Source: Gammaproteobacteria bacterium
Lineage (GTDB): Bacteria; Pseudomonadota; Gammaproteobacteria; UBA6429
Direction: 5' to 3'
Assembly: GCA_003232015.1 (NCBI GenBank)
Contig: QIKU01000137.1
Coordinates: 1 to 27,913, forward strand
DNA length: 27,913 bases
The translations under genes were made by a program, and so were the position numbers. The notes under the pieces are model-generated. The model was not told where the DNA came from and did no database searches. It worked only from the letters and a program-made list of their open reading frames with translations. Position 1 is the first letter of the stretch. The number at the start of each line of letters is the position of its first letter. Positions 1 through 10,042 of the stretch are shown in pieces.

Positions 1-599
1 ACTGGTACCTGTCCTTTTATGCCAATGAATTTCCGGTGGTGTTGATAGCTGAATCCCGTTGGGCGAATGCCTCTGATGCGGGAAAAATTATGGATGACAT
101 TAATGAGCAGGCCACGGAGAATTTTAAATGTATTTTTGAGCTGGATTTAGTGGCGCAAAATAATATTCAGGCACGTTTGGCGTATTTAGCAAAGATTAAG
201 GAATTTTTTGCGGGTTTACTGGTCTGTATCAATAGCAACTTTACTGAAGATAAAAAGTTGTGTGAACAGCTCGTCTCTTTGCGGGCAGATTTTAATGTAT
301 GTTTAGATATTGCTGGCGCGGCAGATTTACCTAAGGTAGTGGAGTTTTGCGAACAGCATACCATTAGCGTCTGCTGGCGAGGCGAGGGTGAAGTGATTGT
401 ACCGGACGCGTCACCTTTATGGCTAACGCGTTGCGACAGTGGGCTGGATAAAAAAGTGCTTGTACAGCAGCTAAAAACAATCATTGCAAAACAGTTAAAG
501 TTAGAAAATCCGTCACGCGAGCATATATTAATTATTGATGGCGCGCCGCCGAGTGTTGAAATTACACGTAACGCCAGTATTATGATGGATATTATGTAA
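1..599 (+). CDS. Unrecognised protein, 3' part only (start lies outside the window)
   Basis: The frame is open from the first complete codon (3-5, Trp) through to TAA at 597-599, so the gene enters from the left; an internal GTG at 36 is not a convincing start. About 198 residues are visible. They show alternating hydrophobic strands and amphipathic helices (for example the VVLIAES stretch, the FFAGLLVCI stretch and a C-terminal HILIIDG stretch), which looks like an alpha/beta or TIM-barrel type soluble fold with no membrane segment or signal peptide. I do not recognise the family and assign no function. It precedes the Mla operon by 87 bp and could share a transcript with it, although a weak promoter-like sequence lies in the gap. 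Its codon use looks like that of its neighbours. Confidence 0.6.
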   Translation, partial: WYLSFYANEFPVVLIAESRWANASDAGKIMDDINEQATENFKCIFELDLVAQNNIQARLAYLAKIKEFFAGLLVCINSNFTEDKKLCEQLVSLRADFNVCLDIAGAADLPKVVEFCEQHTISVCWRGEGEVIVPDASPLWLTRCDSGLDKKVLVQQLKTIIAKQLKLENPSREHILIIDGAPPSVEITRNASIMMDIM

Positions 600-669
600 T
601 TTCTTTTTATGCTTTCTAAGACGTTGCAAGGCAGGTCAATGCAAGGCACAATGCAAAGATATTAAAAAC

Positions 670-681
670 CACTTATAAGTG
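670..681. promoter_or_regulatory. 12-bp perfect palindrome just upstream of mlaF
   Basis: CACTTATAAGTG is a perfect dyad ending 5 bp before the mlaF start codon, where a ribosome binding site would be expected. No clear Shine-Dalgarno sequence is visible. The dyad could be an operator or fold over the initiation region; this is inference from position only. Upstream, a weak sigma70-like pair (TTGCAA at 624-629, CACAAT at 647-652, 17 bp apart) could serve the Mla operon. Confidence 0.3.
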
Positions 682-686
682 TTTGT

Positions 687-1487
687 ATGGACGAAAATAA
701 AACTCTGGTTAAAGTTCGCGATTTAAAATTTTCCCGTGGTGGACGGATGATTTTTGATGGCGTGAATCTGGATATTCAGCGCGGTAAAATCACCGTGATA
801 ATGGGCCCGAGTGGAACCGGTAAAACAACCTTGTTACGGCTTATTGGTCGGCAGCTCAAACCAGTCGAAGGTTCAATTATTGTCGATGGTGAAGAGGTGA
901 CAACACTGGGGCATCGCCGCTTATATGAATTACGCAAACGGATGGGCATGTTATTTCAGAACGGTGCCTTACTCACCGACTTAAACGTGTTTGAAAACGT
1001 GGCTTATCCCATTCGTGAACATACTAACCTGTCAGAAGAGTTAGTCCGCACGCTTGTTTTAATGAAGTTACAGGCGGTGGGCTTGCGGGGTGCACGTGAT
1101 TTAATGCCGGCTGAACTGTCCGGTGGAATGGCGCGGCGGGTTGCCCTGGCGCGGGCAATTGCACTTGACCCGATGATGATCATGTATGACGAACCCTTTA
1201 CCGGCCAGGACCCTATTTCAATGGGCGTACTGGTACGTTTAATTCGTAACTTGAATGATGCGCTGGGTTTAACCAGTGTGGTCGTGTCGCATGATATTGA
1301 AGAAGCATCGTCCATTGCCGATTATATTTATCTGTTATCGGGGGGCAAGGTGGTGGCGCATGGCACGACTGATGATTTAGCCAGCTCCGATTCTGAATGG
1401 GCACAACAATTTATGAAGGGCAAGCCTGATGGCCCGGTGCCATTTCATTTTCAATCTCAACCTTATGCAGATGATCTCAATATATGA
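687..1487 (+). CDS. mlaF: MlaF, ATPase of the Mla phospholipid ABC transporter
   Basis: Cytoplasmic ABC ATPase that powers the MlaFEDB inner-membrane complex, which moves phospholipids between inner and outer membrane to keep outer-membrane lipid asymmetry. The 266-residue protein has Walker A at about residues 40-48 (GPSGTGKTT), the ABC signature LSGGM at 144-148, and Walker B ending in DEP at 163-170, followed by a switch-histidine region (VSHD). The length matches the family. It is the first gene of a complete mlaFEDCB set. Its last codons overlap mlaE in an ATGA junction, so the two are translationally coupled. The ATG at 687 has no strong Shine-Dalgarno sequence and sits right behind a 12-bp palindrome. 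Identification rests on motifs plus the perfect operon order. Confidence 0.95.
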   Translation: MDENKTLVKVRDLKFSRGGRMIFDGVNLDIQRGKITVIMGPSGTGKTTLLRLIGRQLKPVEGSIIVDGEEVTTLGHRRLYELRKRMGMLFQNGALLTDLNVFENVAYPIREHTNLSEELVRTLVLMKLQAVGLRGARDLMPAELSGGMARRVALARAIALDPMMIMYDEPFTGQDPISMGVLVRLIRNLNDALGLTSVVVSHDIEEASSIADYIYLLSGGKVVAHGTTDDLASSDSEWAQQFMKGKPDGPVPFHFQSQPYADDLNI

Positions 1488-2260
1488 TAAGCCAGATTCA
1501 GTCACTCGGACATAAAGCTTTAGGTTTTTTTCAGCGCTTAGGCCGTGGCCATATTCTTATTGCTGATATATTAAAAGGCCAGCCCGCACTTTTTTTGCGC
1601 CCGAGTTTAATCATCCAGCAACTTTATTCTGTGGGCGTGCTGTCAATCCTTATTGTTGTGGTCTCCGGTTTTTTTGTTGGTATGGTCATGGGGTTGCAAG
1701 GCTATAACACACTAGTTGATTTTGGTGCAGAAGAATCGCTAGGCGTGATGGTGGCTTTGACTTTAGTACGGGAATTAGGGCCTGTTGTAACGGCATTGCT
1801 ATTTGCAGGACGGGCTGGCTCGGCACTCACCGCTGAAATTGGTTTAATGAAAGCAACCGAACAATTATCGGCAATGGAAATGATGGCGGTCGACCCCATT
1901 CGGCGAGTGCTCGCGCCGCGTTTTTTAGCCGGTTTTATTTCAATGCCATTACTTGCGGCCATGTTTAGCGCAGTGGGTGTACTCGGCGGCTATTTTGTCG
2001 GGGTTGGTTTACTTGGTGTAGACGAAGGTGCTTACTGGTCGCAAATGCAGGCCAGTGTTGATCTCTATGAAGATATTTTTAATGGTGTGATAAAAAGTAT
2101 TGTATTTGGTTTTGTGGTGACATGGATTGCGGTTTTTGAAGGTTATGATGCGATACCCACATCCGAAGGCGTTAGCCGCGCCACAACACGCACGGTGGTG
2201 CATTCATCACTGGCAATTTTAGGTTTAGACTTTATTTTAACCGCACTCATGTTTAATTAA
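1484..2260 (+). CDS. mlaE: MlaE, permease of the Mla phospholipid transporter
   Basis: Integral inner-membrane permease of the MlaFEDB complex (MlaE/YrbE family). The 258 residues carry several hydrophobic segments: around 45-70, a stretch near 145-180 rich in Gly and Ala, and a C-terminal pair. The family-typical central region with the ELGPV and AGRAGSA motifs is present, together with a conserved acidic EIG and the MKATEQ-type coupling region. Length agrees with the family's roughly 260 residues. It starts inside the mlaF stop (ATGA overlap at 1484-1487), and mlaD follows after 26 bp with a TAGGAGA ribosome binding site. Confidence 0.95.
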   Translation: MISQIQSLGHKALGFFQRLGRGHILIADILKGQPALFLRPSLIIQQLYSVGVLSILIVVVSGFFVGMVMGLQGYNTLVDFGAEESLGVMVALTLVRELGPVVTALLFAGRAGSALTAEIGLMKATEQLSAMEMMAVDPIRRVLAPRFLAGFISMPLLAAMFSAVGVLGGYFVGVGLLGVDEGAYWSQMQASVDLYEDIFNGVIKSIVFGFVVTWIAVFEGYDAIPTSEGVSRATTRTVVHSSLAILGLDFILTALMFN

Positions 2261-2286
2261 TTTAGGTTCGTTTTAGGAGAAAACAA

Positions 2287-2844
2287 ATGACAACACGTAT
2301 TGCAGAAATCTGGGTGGGGCTGTTTGTTGCTGCAGGCATTGCCGCTTTGTTTATGCTGGCGATGCAAGTGAGCAATTTAAGCACCTATAATTCAGATAGC
2401 GGCTACGATGTTACCGCCTATTTTGAAGACATTAGTGGTTTAAAAGTGCGCTCGCCGGTGACTATGTCGGGTGTGCGTATTGGTCGGGTTAAATCGATAA
2501 GCTTTGATAAAGAACGTTTAAGTGCATTAGTGACAATGGAAATAGAAGGTGAGTACGACACCTTGCCAGATGATTCGTCAGCCAGTATTTATACTGCTGG
2601 TTTACTGGGTGAAAAATACATTGGTCTGGAACCGGGTGCGGGTTCGAATGACTGTGAAGATATCACTTTAGATGACAGTGGCGAAATTAAAATTGAAGAA
2701 TCTACAGATAAAGATTGTAAGCCAAGCACATTGCAACAAGGTTCAGAAATTAAATTGACTCAGGATTCACTGGTGCTGGAAAAATTAATTGGTCAGTTTA
2801 TTTCTAAATTCCTGGATGATGATAAAAAGGACACTGCAAAATGA
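2287..2844 (+). CDS. mlaD: MlaD, MCE-domain lipid-binding subunit
   Basis: Membrane-anchored periplasmic subunit that forms the hexameric MCE ring through which lipids pass between MlaC and the MlaFE core. The 185-residue protein has an N-terminal transmembrane anchor (about residues 9-27) and an MCE domain (about 38-125) with the family pattern GLKVRSPVTMSGVRIGRV. A charged tail follows an Asp/Glu-rich segment and ends in a hydrophobic helix that would line the ring pore. Length is close to the usual 180 or so. A good ribosome binding site (AGGAGA, 8 bp before the ATG) precedes it. Its TGA overlaps the ATG of mlaC (ATGA). Confidence 0.95.
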   Translation: MTTRIAEIWVGLFVAAGIAALFMLAMQVSNLSTYNSDSGYDVTAYFEDISGLKVRSPVTMSGVRIGRVKSISFDKERLSALVTMEIEGEYDTLPDDSSASIYTAGLLGEKYIGLEPGAGSNDCEDITLDDSGEIKIEESTDKDCKPSTLQQGSEIKLTQDSLVLEKLIGQFISKFLDDDKKDTAK

Positions 2845-3476
2845 TTTCAACTAATATGTCAAAATATTCTGTTGCCTTTATGGGGCTTGTTGCCTTAATG
2901 ATTGTGAATACTGCACCTGCTTATGCTAATTCAGCAAATGAGCCTCAAGCACTGGTAAAAAGCACAACAGAAAAAATGTTTGCAAAATTAAAAGCAGAAA
3001 AACAAAATCTGGACAAGAATCCACAACTTGTTTATGGTCTGGTGAGTGACATTGTGTTGCCGCATTTTGATTTTATTACCATGTCGAAATGGGTGTTGGG
3101 TAAAAACTGGCGAAGTGCTTCGCGGGCACAAAAAATAGGTTTTATTAAAGCTTTTAGAGAGCTCATGGTGCGAACCTATTCCGTTGCATTACTTGAATAC
3201 ACTGGCAGCAAGATTAGCTATAAACCATTACGTGGTGATCTGTCTACAGGCGATGTTACGGTTAAAACACAGGTGGAGACGGATAAGGGTAGTCCGGTTG
3301 CGATTAATTACAGCCTGCATAAAAAGAAAAAGGGCTGGAAAGTTTACGATATATCGGTTGAAGGGGTAAGCTTGATTGCGAATTATCGAACTACGTTTGC
3401 TTCTGAAGTAAAACAGAAAGGGCTCGATGCACTTATTGCCCGGTTGCAGAAACATAACAAGAAGAAAGAGGCTTAA
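2841..3476 (+). CDS. mlaC: MlaC, periplasmic phospholipid shuttle
   Basis: Soluble periplasmic carrier of the MlaC/Tgt2 family that ferries phospholipids between the outer-membrane MlaA complex and MlaD. A signal peptide is visible: basic start, hydrophobic core at about residues 10-25, and an AYA-type cleavage site near residue 29. The mature part (about 180 residues) has the family features, including the VLPHFDF segment, LGKNWRSAS, and a C-terminal strand pattern ending in GVSLIANYR. An internal Met at residue 6 is an alternative start, but the ATGA overlap with mlaD supports 2841. mlaA is not in the window. Confidence 0.93.
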   Translation: MISTNMSKYSVAFMGLVALMIVNTAPAYANSANEPQALVKSTTEKMFAKLKAEKQNLDKNPQLVYGLVSDIVLPHFDFITMSKWVLGKNWRSASRAQKIGFIKAFRELMVRTYSVALLEYTGSKISYKPLRGDLSTGDVTVKTQVETDKGSPVAINYSLHKKKKGWKVYDISVEGVSLIANYRTTFASEVKQKGLDALIARLQKHNKKKEA

Positions 3477-3481
3477 GCACA

Positions 3482-3802
3482 ATGGCCGCCGCTAGTATTA
3501 AAGGTGTCAGTGTTAAAAAAGTATCGGATACGCACTTTTCTGTGGAAGGTGTGTTAATGATGCATACAGTCATGTCCATTTTAAATGAAGTGGCTAGCAA
3601 CTTTAATTCGCAAAAAGAAATCAGTATTGATTTTGCCGAAGTGAAAAACAGTGACAGTGCTGCTGTTGCATTAATTGTTTCCTGGCTGGCTAAAGCTAAA
3701 ACACGAAATATTAAACTTCATTTACTCAACTTACCTCAGCAAATACTGGATATTGCAACCGCCAGCGATTTACTGGAAATATTGCCAATCGAAAGCACCT
3801 GA
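3482..3802 (+). CDS. mlaB: MlaB, STAS-domain regulator of the Mla transporter
   Basis: Small cytoplasmic STAS-domain protein that binds MlaF and is needed for assembly and activity of the transporter. The 106 residues form one STAS domain with the usual strand-loop-helix core. In E. coli MlaB the critical Thr lies in a DTAG-type motif at the start of this helix; here the corresponding motif reads DSAA, a Ser at the conserved hydroxyl position. The gene follows mlaC after 5 bp and closes the operon. The 171-bp gap to ibaG contains a 6-bp inverted repeat with a 2-bp centre (3881-3894) but no clear terminator. Confidence 0.9.
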   Translation: MAAASIKGVSVKKVSDTHFSVEGVLMMHTVMSILNEVASNFNSQKEISIDFAEVKNSDSAAVALIVSWLAKAKTRNIKLHLLNLPQQILDIATASDLLEILPIEST

Positions 3803-3973
3803 TATTTCTCCCGATAAAAGTATTGCAGGGAGGGGTATTTCAGCCGTATTTTTCAATTTTTTAGAAAATTATTGTATTTAGCGTTAAATAACGCATAAAT
3901 TCCTGTGCCTTGGCGTCAATCACAGGCTAAAATAGCGCCCTTAGCTTATCCCCCTTATATTAAAGGTGTACCA

Positions 3974-5496
<1,523 letters not shown>

Positions 5497-5529
5497 GTTA
5501 AAGCTTAAACTAAAAATATAAGTGCAAGA

Positions 5530-6165
5530 ATGATGACAACACGTATAACCATCGCCTTATCGAAAGGGCGTATTTTTAAAGAAACCTTACCGTTGCTGGC
5601 ACATGCCGGAATAATTCCTGTGGATGATCCAGAAACAAGCCGTAAGCTTATTTTAGATACCAATGACGACAATGTGAAACTGGTTATCATTCGTGCTTCC
5701 GATGTGCCAACTTATGTGCAGTATGGTGCGGCCGATATTGGTGTTGCCGGTAAAGACGTTTTAATGGAACACGGTGGTGAAGGTTTATATGAACCGTTAG
5801 ACTTAAAAATTGCCCAGTGCCGTTTAATGACAGCCGGGCCGGTTAATGCACCTGAACCACAAGGCCGGTTACGCATTGCAACCAAGTTTGTTAACTGCGC
5901 GCGCCGTTATTATGCCGAGCAAGGCCAGCAGGTTGAAATAATCAAACTTTATGGTTCAATGGAATTAGCCCCGATAGTGGGTCTGGCTGACCGTATTGTT
6001 GATTTGGTTGACACTGGCAACACACTAAAAGCCAATGGCCTGGAACCGATGGAACATATTGCAGATATCAGTTCGCGGCTGGTTATAAATAAAGCCTCAA
6101 TGAAAATGAACCATGATGTGATGCAAAAATTTATTGATAAAATTGCTGAAGCTGTTTCTAAATAA
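5530..6165 (+). CDS. hisG: ATP phosphoribosyltransferase, short form
   Basis: HisG catalyses the first step of histidine synthesis, condensing ATP with PRPP. At about 211 residues this is the short form, which lacks the C-terminal ACT-like regulatory domain of the E. coli enzyme (about 300 residues). Short HisG is active and feedback-regulated only in complex with HisZ, so a hisZ gene is expected elsewhere in the genome; none is in this window. The PRPP-binding signature [14 protein letters not shown] lies near residues 158-171, and the N-terminus ([10 protein letters not shown]) is typical. Two adjacent ATGs (5530, 5533) are possible starts. It lies 33 bp after murA and 22 bp before hisD. 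Confidence 0.95.
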   Translation: MMTTRITIALSKGRIFKETLPLLAHAGIIPVDDPETSRKLILDTNDDNVKLVIIRASDVPTYVQYGAADIGVAGKDVLMEHGGEGLYEPLDLKIAQCRLMTAGPVNAPEPQGRLRIATKFVNCARRYYAEQGQQVEIIKLYGSMELAPIVGLADRIVDLVDTGNTLKANGLEPMEHIADISSRLVINKASMKMNHDVMQKFIDKIAEAVSK

Positions 6166-6187
6166 AAAATAATTTGTTTCAATATTT

Positions 6188-7492
6188 ATGACTATTTCAA
6201 TTAAACAACTGAATACATCTGCCCCTGATTTCTGGAAAGCTTTAGACAGCTTGCTGGCCTGGGAAAGCGTGTCTAATGAACAGGTGTTTTCAACGGTTAA
6301 AAATATTATTGCGGATGTGCGTAATAAAGGCGACAAAGCCCTTATCGAGTTAAGCAATAAACTGGATCGTTTATCCGTTACAACAATGGATGAATTAACA
6401 ATTTCCCCTGCGCGTTTAAAGCAGGCTCTTGAACAACTCGATCCTGTTCAACGTCAAGCACTTGAAACAGCCGCCAGCCGCGTGCGCCTGTATCACGAAA
6501 AACAACTTATGCCTTCCTGGCAGTACACCGAAGACGATGGCACCATGCTCGGTCAGCAAATTACCGCATTAGAAAGTGTTGGCTTGTATGTACCTGGCGG
6601 TAAAGCGACTTATCCGTCGTCAGTTTTAATGAATGCCATCCCCGCTCAAGTGGCCGGTGTGGAAGAAATTATAATGGTGGTACCAACACCGGACGGCCAA
6701 GTAAATGATATGGTGCTGGCTGCCGCGCAGATTGCAGGCGTAACAAAAGTATTTACCATTGGTGGCGCACAAGCGGTTGCGGCACTGGCCTATGGAACAG
6801 AAACCATACCGAGCGTGGATAAAATTGTTGGCCCTGGCAATATCTATGTGGCAACCGCCAAGTCGATGGTGTTTGGTAAAGTTGGTATCGACATGATTGC
6901 CGGCCCGTCTGAAATTCTGGTGCTTTGTGACGGCAAAAGTGATCCCGACTGGATTGCAATGGACTTATTTTCACAAGCCGAACATGATGAAGATGCACAA
7001 TCTATTTTAGTTTCACCGGATAAAGCATTTTTAGAGACGGTGCAAGTCAGCATTAATAAGCTGGTTGTGGAAATGGAACGTAAAGAAATTATAACGGCCT
7101 CGTTAAATGATCGTGGTGCAATGATTTTAGTGAAAGATATGGATGAAGCCATACAGGTTGCCAATCACATTGCACCAGAACATCTGGAGCTGGCCGTTGA
7201 TGACCCGCAAGCAATAGTGGCTGACATACGTCATGCCGGAGCCATCTTTATGGGGCGCTATACCGCCGAAGCATTAGGTGATTATTGTGCCGGTCCAAAC
7301 CATGTTTTACCAACATCGCGTACGGCAAGGTTTAGCTCGCCCTTAGGTGTGTATGATTTTCAGAAACGCAGTAGTTTAATTATGTGCTCAGAAGAGGGCG
7401 CATCTGAGCTAGGTAAAGTTGCGTCCGTGCTGGCGCGCGGTGAAAGCTTAACGGCGCATGCCCGTTCGGCTGAGTATCGGATTAAAAAATAA
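6188..7492 (+). CDS. hisD: Histidinol dehydrogenase
   Basis: HisD carries out the last two oxidations of histidine synthesis (histidinol to histidine, NAD-dependent, zinc enzyme). The 434-residue length is standard. Family blocks seen in order are the [22 protein letters not shown]-binding block, [22 protein letters not shown], the zinc-ligand segment [10 protein letters not shown] (Gln and His ligands), APEHLEL with the catalytic Glu-His, and the C-terminal block around [17 protein letters not shown]. Start at ATG 6188, 22 bp after hisG. hisC follows after 62 bp. Confidence 0.97.
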   Translation: MTISIKQLNTSAPDFWKALDSLLAWESVSNEQVFSTVKNIIADVRNKGDKALIELSNKLDRLSVTTMDELTISPARLKQALEQLDPVQRQALETAASRVRLYHEKQLMPSWQYTEDDGTMLGQQITALESVGLYVPGGKATYPSSVLMNAIPAQVAGVEEIIMVVPTPDGQVNDMVLAAAQIAGVTKVFTIGGAQAVAALAYGTETIPSVDKIVGPGNIYVATAKSMVFGKVGIDMIAGPSEILVLCDGKSDPDWIAMDLFSQAEHDEDAQSILVSPDKAFLETVQVSINKLVVEMERKEIITASLNDRGAMILVKDMDEAIQVANHIAPEHLELAVDDPQAIVADIRHAGAIFMGRYTAEALGDYCAGPNHVLPTSRTARFSSPLGVYDFQKRSSLIMCSEEGASELGKVASVLARGESLTAHARSAEYRIKK

Positions 7493-7554
7493 ATTGCCAT
7501 CATTCACGTCTCCTCGGGAATGACGTATTAGGCATTTAGAGTAACGGGATAACT

Positions 7555-8670
7555 GTGAACAAAGATAAATCCAATAACATCACTTTCTCCATCAAGCAAT
7601 GGGTGCGTCCAGAAATACGTGCGTTACAGGCTTACCATGTGCCACCAGCAACCGATTGCATTAAACTCGATGCCATGGAAAACCCTTATCAGTGGCCGGA
7701 AGCCATGGTGGATGAATGGTTAGATTTAGTTAAAGAGGTAGAACTCAATCGTTACCCGGATCCTTCCGCATCACAACTGAAAGATAGCTTAAGAAAAAGT
7801 ATGGCCGTGCCAGCCGGTGCAGATATCTTACTGGGCAATGGTTCAGATGAGCTTATCCAAATGCTGTTGATGGCACTTGCCAACAAAGATAGCAAGGGCA
7901 AAGAGTCAACCGTACTATCGGTTGATCCCAGTTTTGTCATGTATGACATGGTCGCAACGTATACCGGTATGAATTATGTCAGTGTCCCTTTGAATAATGA
8001 TTTTAGTCTTGACGTAACGGCTTTTCTAGCGGCTATTGAACAACATAACCCGGCCATTATCTTTATTGCCTACCCAAACAATCCAACCGGTAATTTATTT
8101 AAGCGTAGCGATTTACAAAAAATTATTAATGCGGCTCCTGGCGTGATTGTTATTGATGAAGCTTACCATGCCTTTGCCGATGACAGTTTTATGGATGAAG
8201 CAGGGCAACTGGACAACCTGCTGGTGATGCGCACTGTTTCCAAAATGGGTTTGGCCGGTTTACGACTGGGTTTACTCGCGGGTAAAAGCGAATGGTTAAA
8301 CGAGTTTGATAAAGTACGTTTGCCATATAACCTGAATGTATTAACACAGGCAACCGCACAATTTGCCTTGCAGCATCAGTCGGTACTGGACGAGCAAACG
8401 CAAACCATTTGTAAAAACCGTGAGCTGCTTTTTACTGCACTGTCAGAAATACAGGGCTTACAGGTTTATCCTTCGCAAGCGAATTTTATTTTATTCCGTA
8501 CCCGCAAAGGTAAGGCCTCGGCTACCTTTAATAAATTAAAAGCAGCGGGTGTGTTAATTAAAAATCTAAGTCCCGTTGGTGGTGCTTTAACGGATTGCTT
8601 ACGCGTCACGGTGGGAACGCAGGAAGAAAACACTGCATTTATAAAAGCCCTTGGCCTGGCACTTGAATGA
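7555..8670 (+). CDS. hisC: Histidinol-phosphate aminotransferase
   Basis: Fold-type I PLP aminotransferase that converts imidazole-acetol phosphate to histidinol phosphate. The 371-residue protein shows the glycine-rich GNGSDELI segment (about 95-102), the AYPNNPTGN block (172-180), the PLP-contacting IDEAYHAF stretch (200-207) and the Schiff-base Lys at about 230 in TVSKMGLAGLRLG. It starts with GTG behind a weak GGGAT-type ribosome binding site. Its TGA overlaps the ATG of the following PAS gene (ATGA), so that gene is translated with it. With hisG and hisD it forms the local histidine cluster; the remaining his genes must lie elsewhere. Confidence 0.95.
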   Translation: MNKDKSNNITFSIKQWVRPEIRALQAYHVPPATDCIKLDAMENPYQWPEAMVDEWLDLVKEVELNRYPDPSASQLKDSLRKSMAVPAGADILLGNGSDELIQMLLMALANKDSKGKESTVLSVDPSFVMYDMVATYTGMNYVSVPLNNDFSLDVTAFLAAIEQHNPAIIFIAYPNNPTGNLFKRSDLQKIINAAPGVIVIDEAYHAFADDSFMDEAGQLDNLLVMRTVSKMGLAGLRLGLLAGKSEWLNEFDKVRLPYNLNVLTQATAQFALQHQSVLDEQTQTICKNRELLFTALSEIQGLQVYPSQANFILFRTRKGKASATFNKLKAAGVLIKNLSPVGGALTDCLRVTVGTQEENTAFIKALGLALE

Positions 8671-9143
8671 CGGAAATTAAAACCGATAGCCTTAAAGATT
8701 TAATGGCTGTGGTGAATTCTGCTGATATTGGCCTGGTTATCTTTGATAAGAACTACCATATTCGTGTCTGGAACCTGTTTATGGTGAACTATAGTGGGGT
8801 TAAGGCCGACTCTTTGATGGGAAAGAAGCTGTGCGAGCAATTTCCCGATATAAAAGCCCAGTGGTTCGAGAGCAAAGCACAACAGTGCATAGCGCAAAAG
8901 CAGAAATTATTATGTACCTGGGAAGAGCAACCGTATTTATTCAAATTTGAAAATAGCCGCAGCAAAGCAAAATCGGTTGTCTTTATGTACCAAAATATTA
9001 CCTTTATTCCGCTGGCATCAGCTAATGGTGAAGTCGATAATTTTGCTATTACTATCAACGATGTAACCGATATTGCCGCCAGTACTCAGCAGCTTGATGC
9101 TGTCGTTAGTGAATACTTACATACCAATTCCAAAGATAGCTAA
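8667..9143 (+). CDS. Stand-alone PAS-domain protein
   Basis: Small protein of 158 residues consisting of a single PAS fold (about residues 8-140). It begins with a short helix, then the PAS core pattern NSADIGLVIFDKNYHIRVWN, the helical MGKKLCEQFPDI region, and the C-terminal strands ending in a VTDIAAS-type motif. In this family that motif usually leads on to an output domain, but here the protein stops after a short helix. No kinase, GGDEF or DNA-binding domain follows. Its ATG lies inside the hisC stop (ATGA), so expression is coupled to histidine genes. It may be a sensor acting on a partner, or a remnant of a larger PAS protein. Ligand unknown. Confidence 0.75.
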   Translation: MTEIKTDSLKDLMAVVNSADIGLVIFDKNYHIRVWNLFMVNYSGVKADSLMGKKLCEQFPDIKAQWFESKAQQCIAQKQKLLCTWEEQPYLFKFENSRSKAKSVVFMYQNITFIPLASANGEVDNFAITINDVTDIAASTQQLDAVVSEYLHTNSKDS

Positions 9144-9200
9144 GCGCTTTAAACTTTGCTAATTAAGCGCCTTCCTGCTTGCGAAACCTATATTAGCAAA
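9144..9200. repeat. Nested inverted repeats between the PAS gene and the rhodanese gene
   Basis: Two inverted pairs overlap here. GCGCTT at 9144-9149 pairs with AAGCGC at 9165-9170, directly after the PAS stop codon. TTTGCTAAT at 9155-9163 pairs perfectly with ATTAGCAAA at 9192-9200. The second right arm falls in the spacer of the promoter at 9179-9207, so the pair could be an operator. The first could be a weak terminator, but it lacks a T tract. Confidence 0.4.
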
Positions 9201-9207
9201 CTATAAT
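9179..9207 (+). promoter_or_regulatory. Sigma70-type promoter for the DUF4395-rhodanese gene
   Basis: TTGCGA (9179-9184) and a perfect TATAAT (9202-9207) are separated by 17 bp, with the start codon 39 bp downstream. The expected transcription start is near 9214. This is the best-formed sigma70 promoter in the window. Confidence 0.6.
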
Positions 9208-9246
9208 ATACCGCTCTTTCAATCTGTATTATTTAAGGTGGTCTCC

Positions 9247-10023
9247 ATGGCTAAGGAATGTAATTTATCTTTCCAGCAACGTAGCTTGTTCCAGCAGGGT
9301 TTTCAGCGCTATACGTCTGCTGAGCTAAAACAACTCGAATGGGGCTTGCGTTTTACACCCGCGGCTTGCTCCTTAATTGCGGCATACGGTTTATTTACTC
9401 AACAACCGCTTATATTATTTTTTGTTGCTTTGCTGGGTATCTGGGCATTTATTTTTCCGGCAGGCCACCCAATGGACTTAATTTATAATCGCATGATTGC
9501 TCCGGTGTTTAATGCAGTTAAATTGCCCAAAAATCCATTCCAGCGTCGTCTGGCCTGTTTTTCTGCCGGGTTGATGAATATTATTGCCGCTACACTGTTT
9601 ATTTTTGAAATGCCGGTGGCGGCAATGATTGTTGGGGTGAGCTTATTAGTCTTGCAGGCAATTGTTATTTTTACACATTTTTGTACTTTGTCGTGGATGT
9701 ATGAAGGTGCCATGCGCGCATTAGGTAAATGGCATAAGCCCGTGGATATTTTTGAAGCCAAGCTGATGTTAAAAGACGGTGTGACTCTGGTGGATGTCCG
9801 CAGTCAAAATGAATTTGCGAAAGATTCGATTGATGGCGCGCTTAATTTACCGCTGGAAGATCTAGAACAACATATCGAAACTTTTAAAAAGGATAAATGC
9901 CTGCTGTTTTGTAACAGTGGTACACGCAGCCACATTGCAGCCGAGAAGTTGAAAGAGTTTGGTATTGATGAAATCTATAATTTAGGTGATTTCAGTCGAG
10001 CTAAGTCGATTGTGGGTGTTTAA
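9247..10023 (+). CDS. DUF4395 membrane domain fused to a rhodanese domain
   Basis: The 258-residue protein has an N-terminal membrane part with hydrophobic segments at about 36-75 and 98-150, including the NRMIAPVF and NPFQRRLACFSAG features I associate with DUF4395. A C-terminal rhodanese domain spans about residues 160-255. The rhodanese has the expected VDVRSQNEF strand and a catalytic loop with Cys in LFCNSGTRS, so it should be able to carry a persulfide sulfur on the cytoplasmic side of the membrane. The ATG at 9247 has an AAGGTGG ribosome binding site; the GTG at 9238 overlaps that site and is unlikely. It is a single-gene unit with its own promoter and terminator. A role in sulfur relay or reactive-sulfur handling is inference. 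Confidence 0.72.
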   Translation: MAKECNLSFQQRSLFQQGFQRYTSAELKQLEWGLRFTPAACSLIAAYGLFTQQPLILFFVALLGIWAFIFPAGHPMDLIYNRMIAPVFNAVKLPKNPFQRRLACFSAGLMNIIAATLFIFEMPVAAMIVGVSLLVLQAIVIFTHFCTLSWMYEGAMRALGKWHKPVDIFEAKLMLKDGVTLVDVRSQNEFAKDSIDGALNLPLEDLEQHIETFKKDKCLLFCNSGTRSHIAAEKLKEFGIDEIYNLGDFSRAKSIVGV

Positions 10024-10042
10024 TTTTTAATATTACCACTGT

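Noticed and set aside
167..649. Minus-strand open frame of 160 codons over the first gene
   Set aside because: The plus-strand frame is open from the window edge with normal protein composition; the minus product is Ser/Cys-rich in the manner of an antisense frame.
3881..3894. GCGTTA/TAACGC inverted repeat after mlaB as a terminator
   Set aside because: The centre is only 2 bp and no T run follows; the stem alone is too weak.
3905..3973. Longer N-terminus for the BolA-type protein
   Set aside because: The ATG at 3974 has a ribosome binding site and gives the family length; the extension matches nothing in the family.
7500..7526. Overlapping short stems (TCATTC/GAATGA and ACGTC/GACGT) between hisD and hisC, suggestive of an attenuator
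   Set aside because: Stems are only 5-6 bp, there is no leader peptide with His codons, and there is no T tract; it is more likely chance or a decayed repeat.
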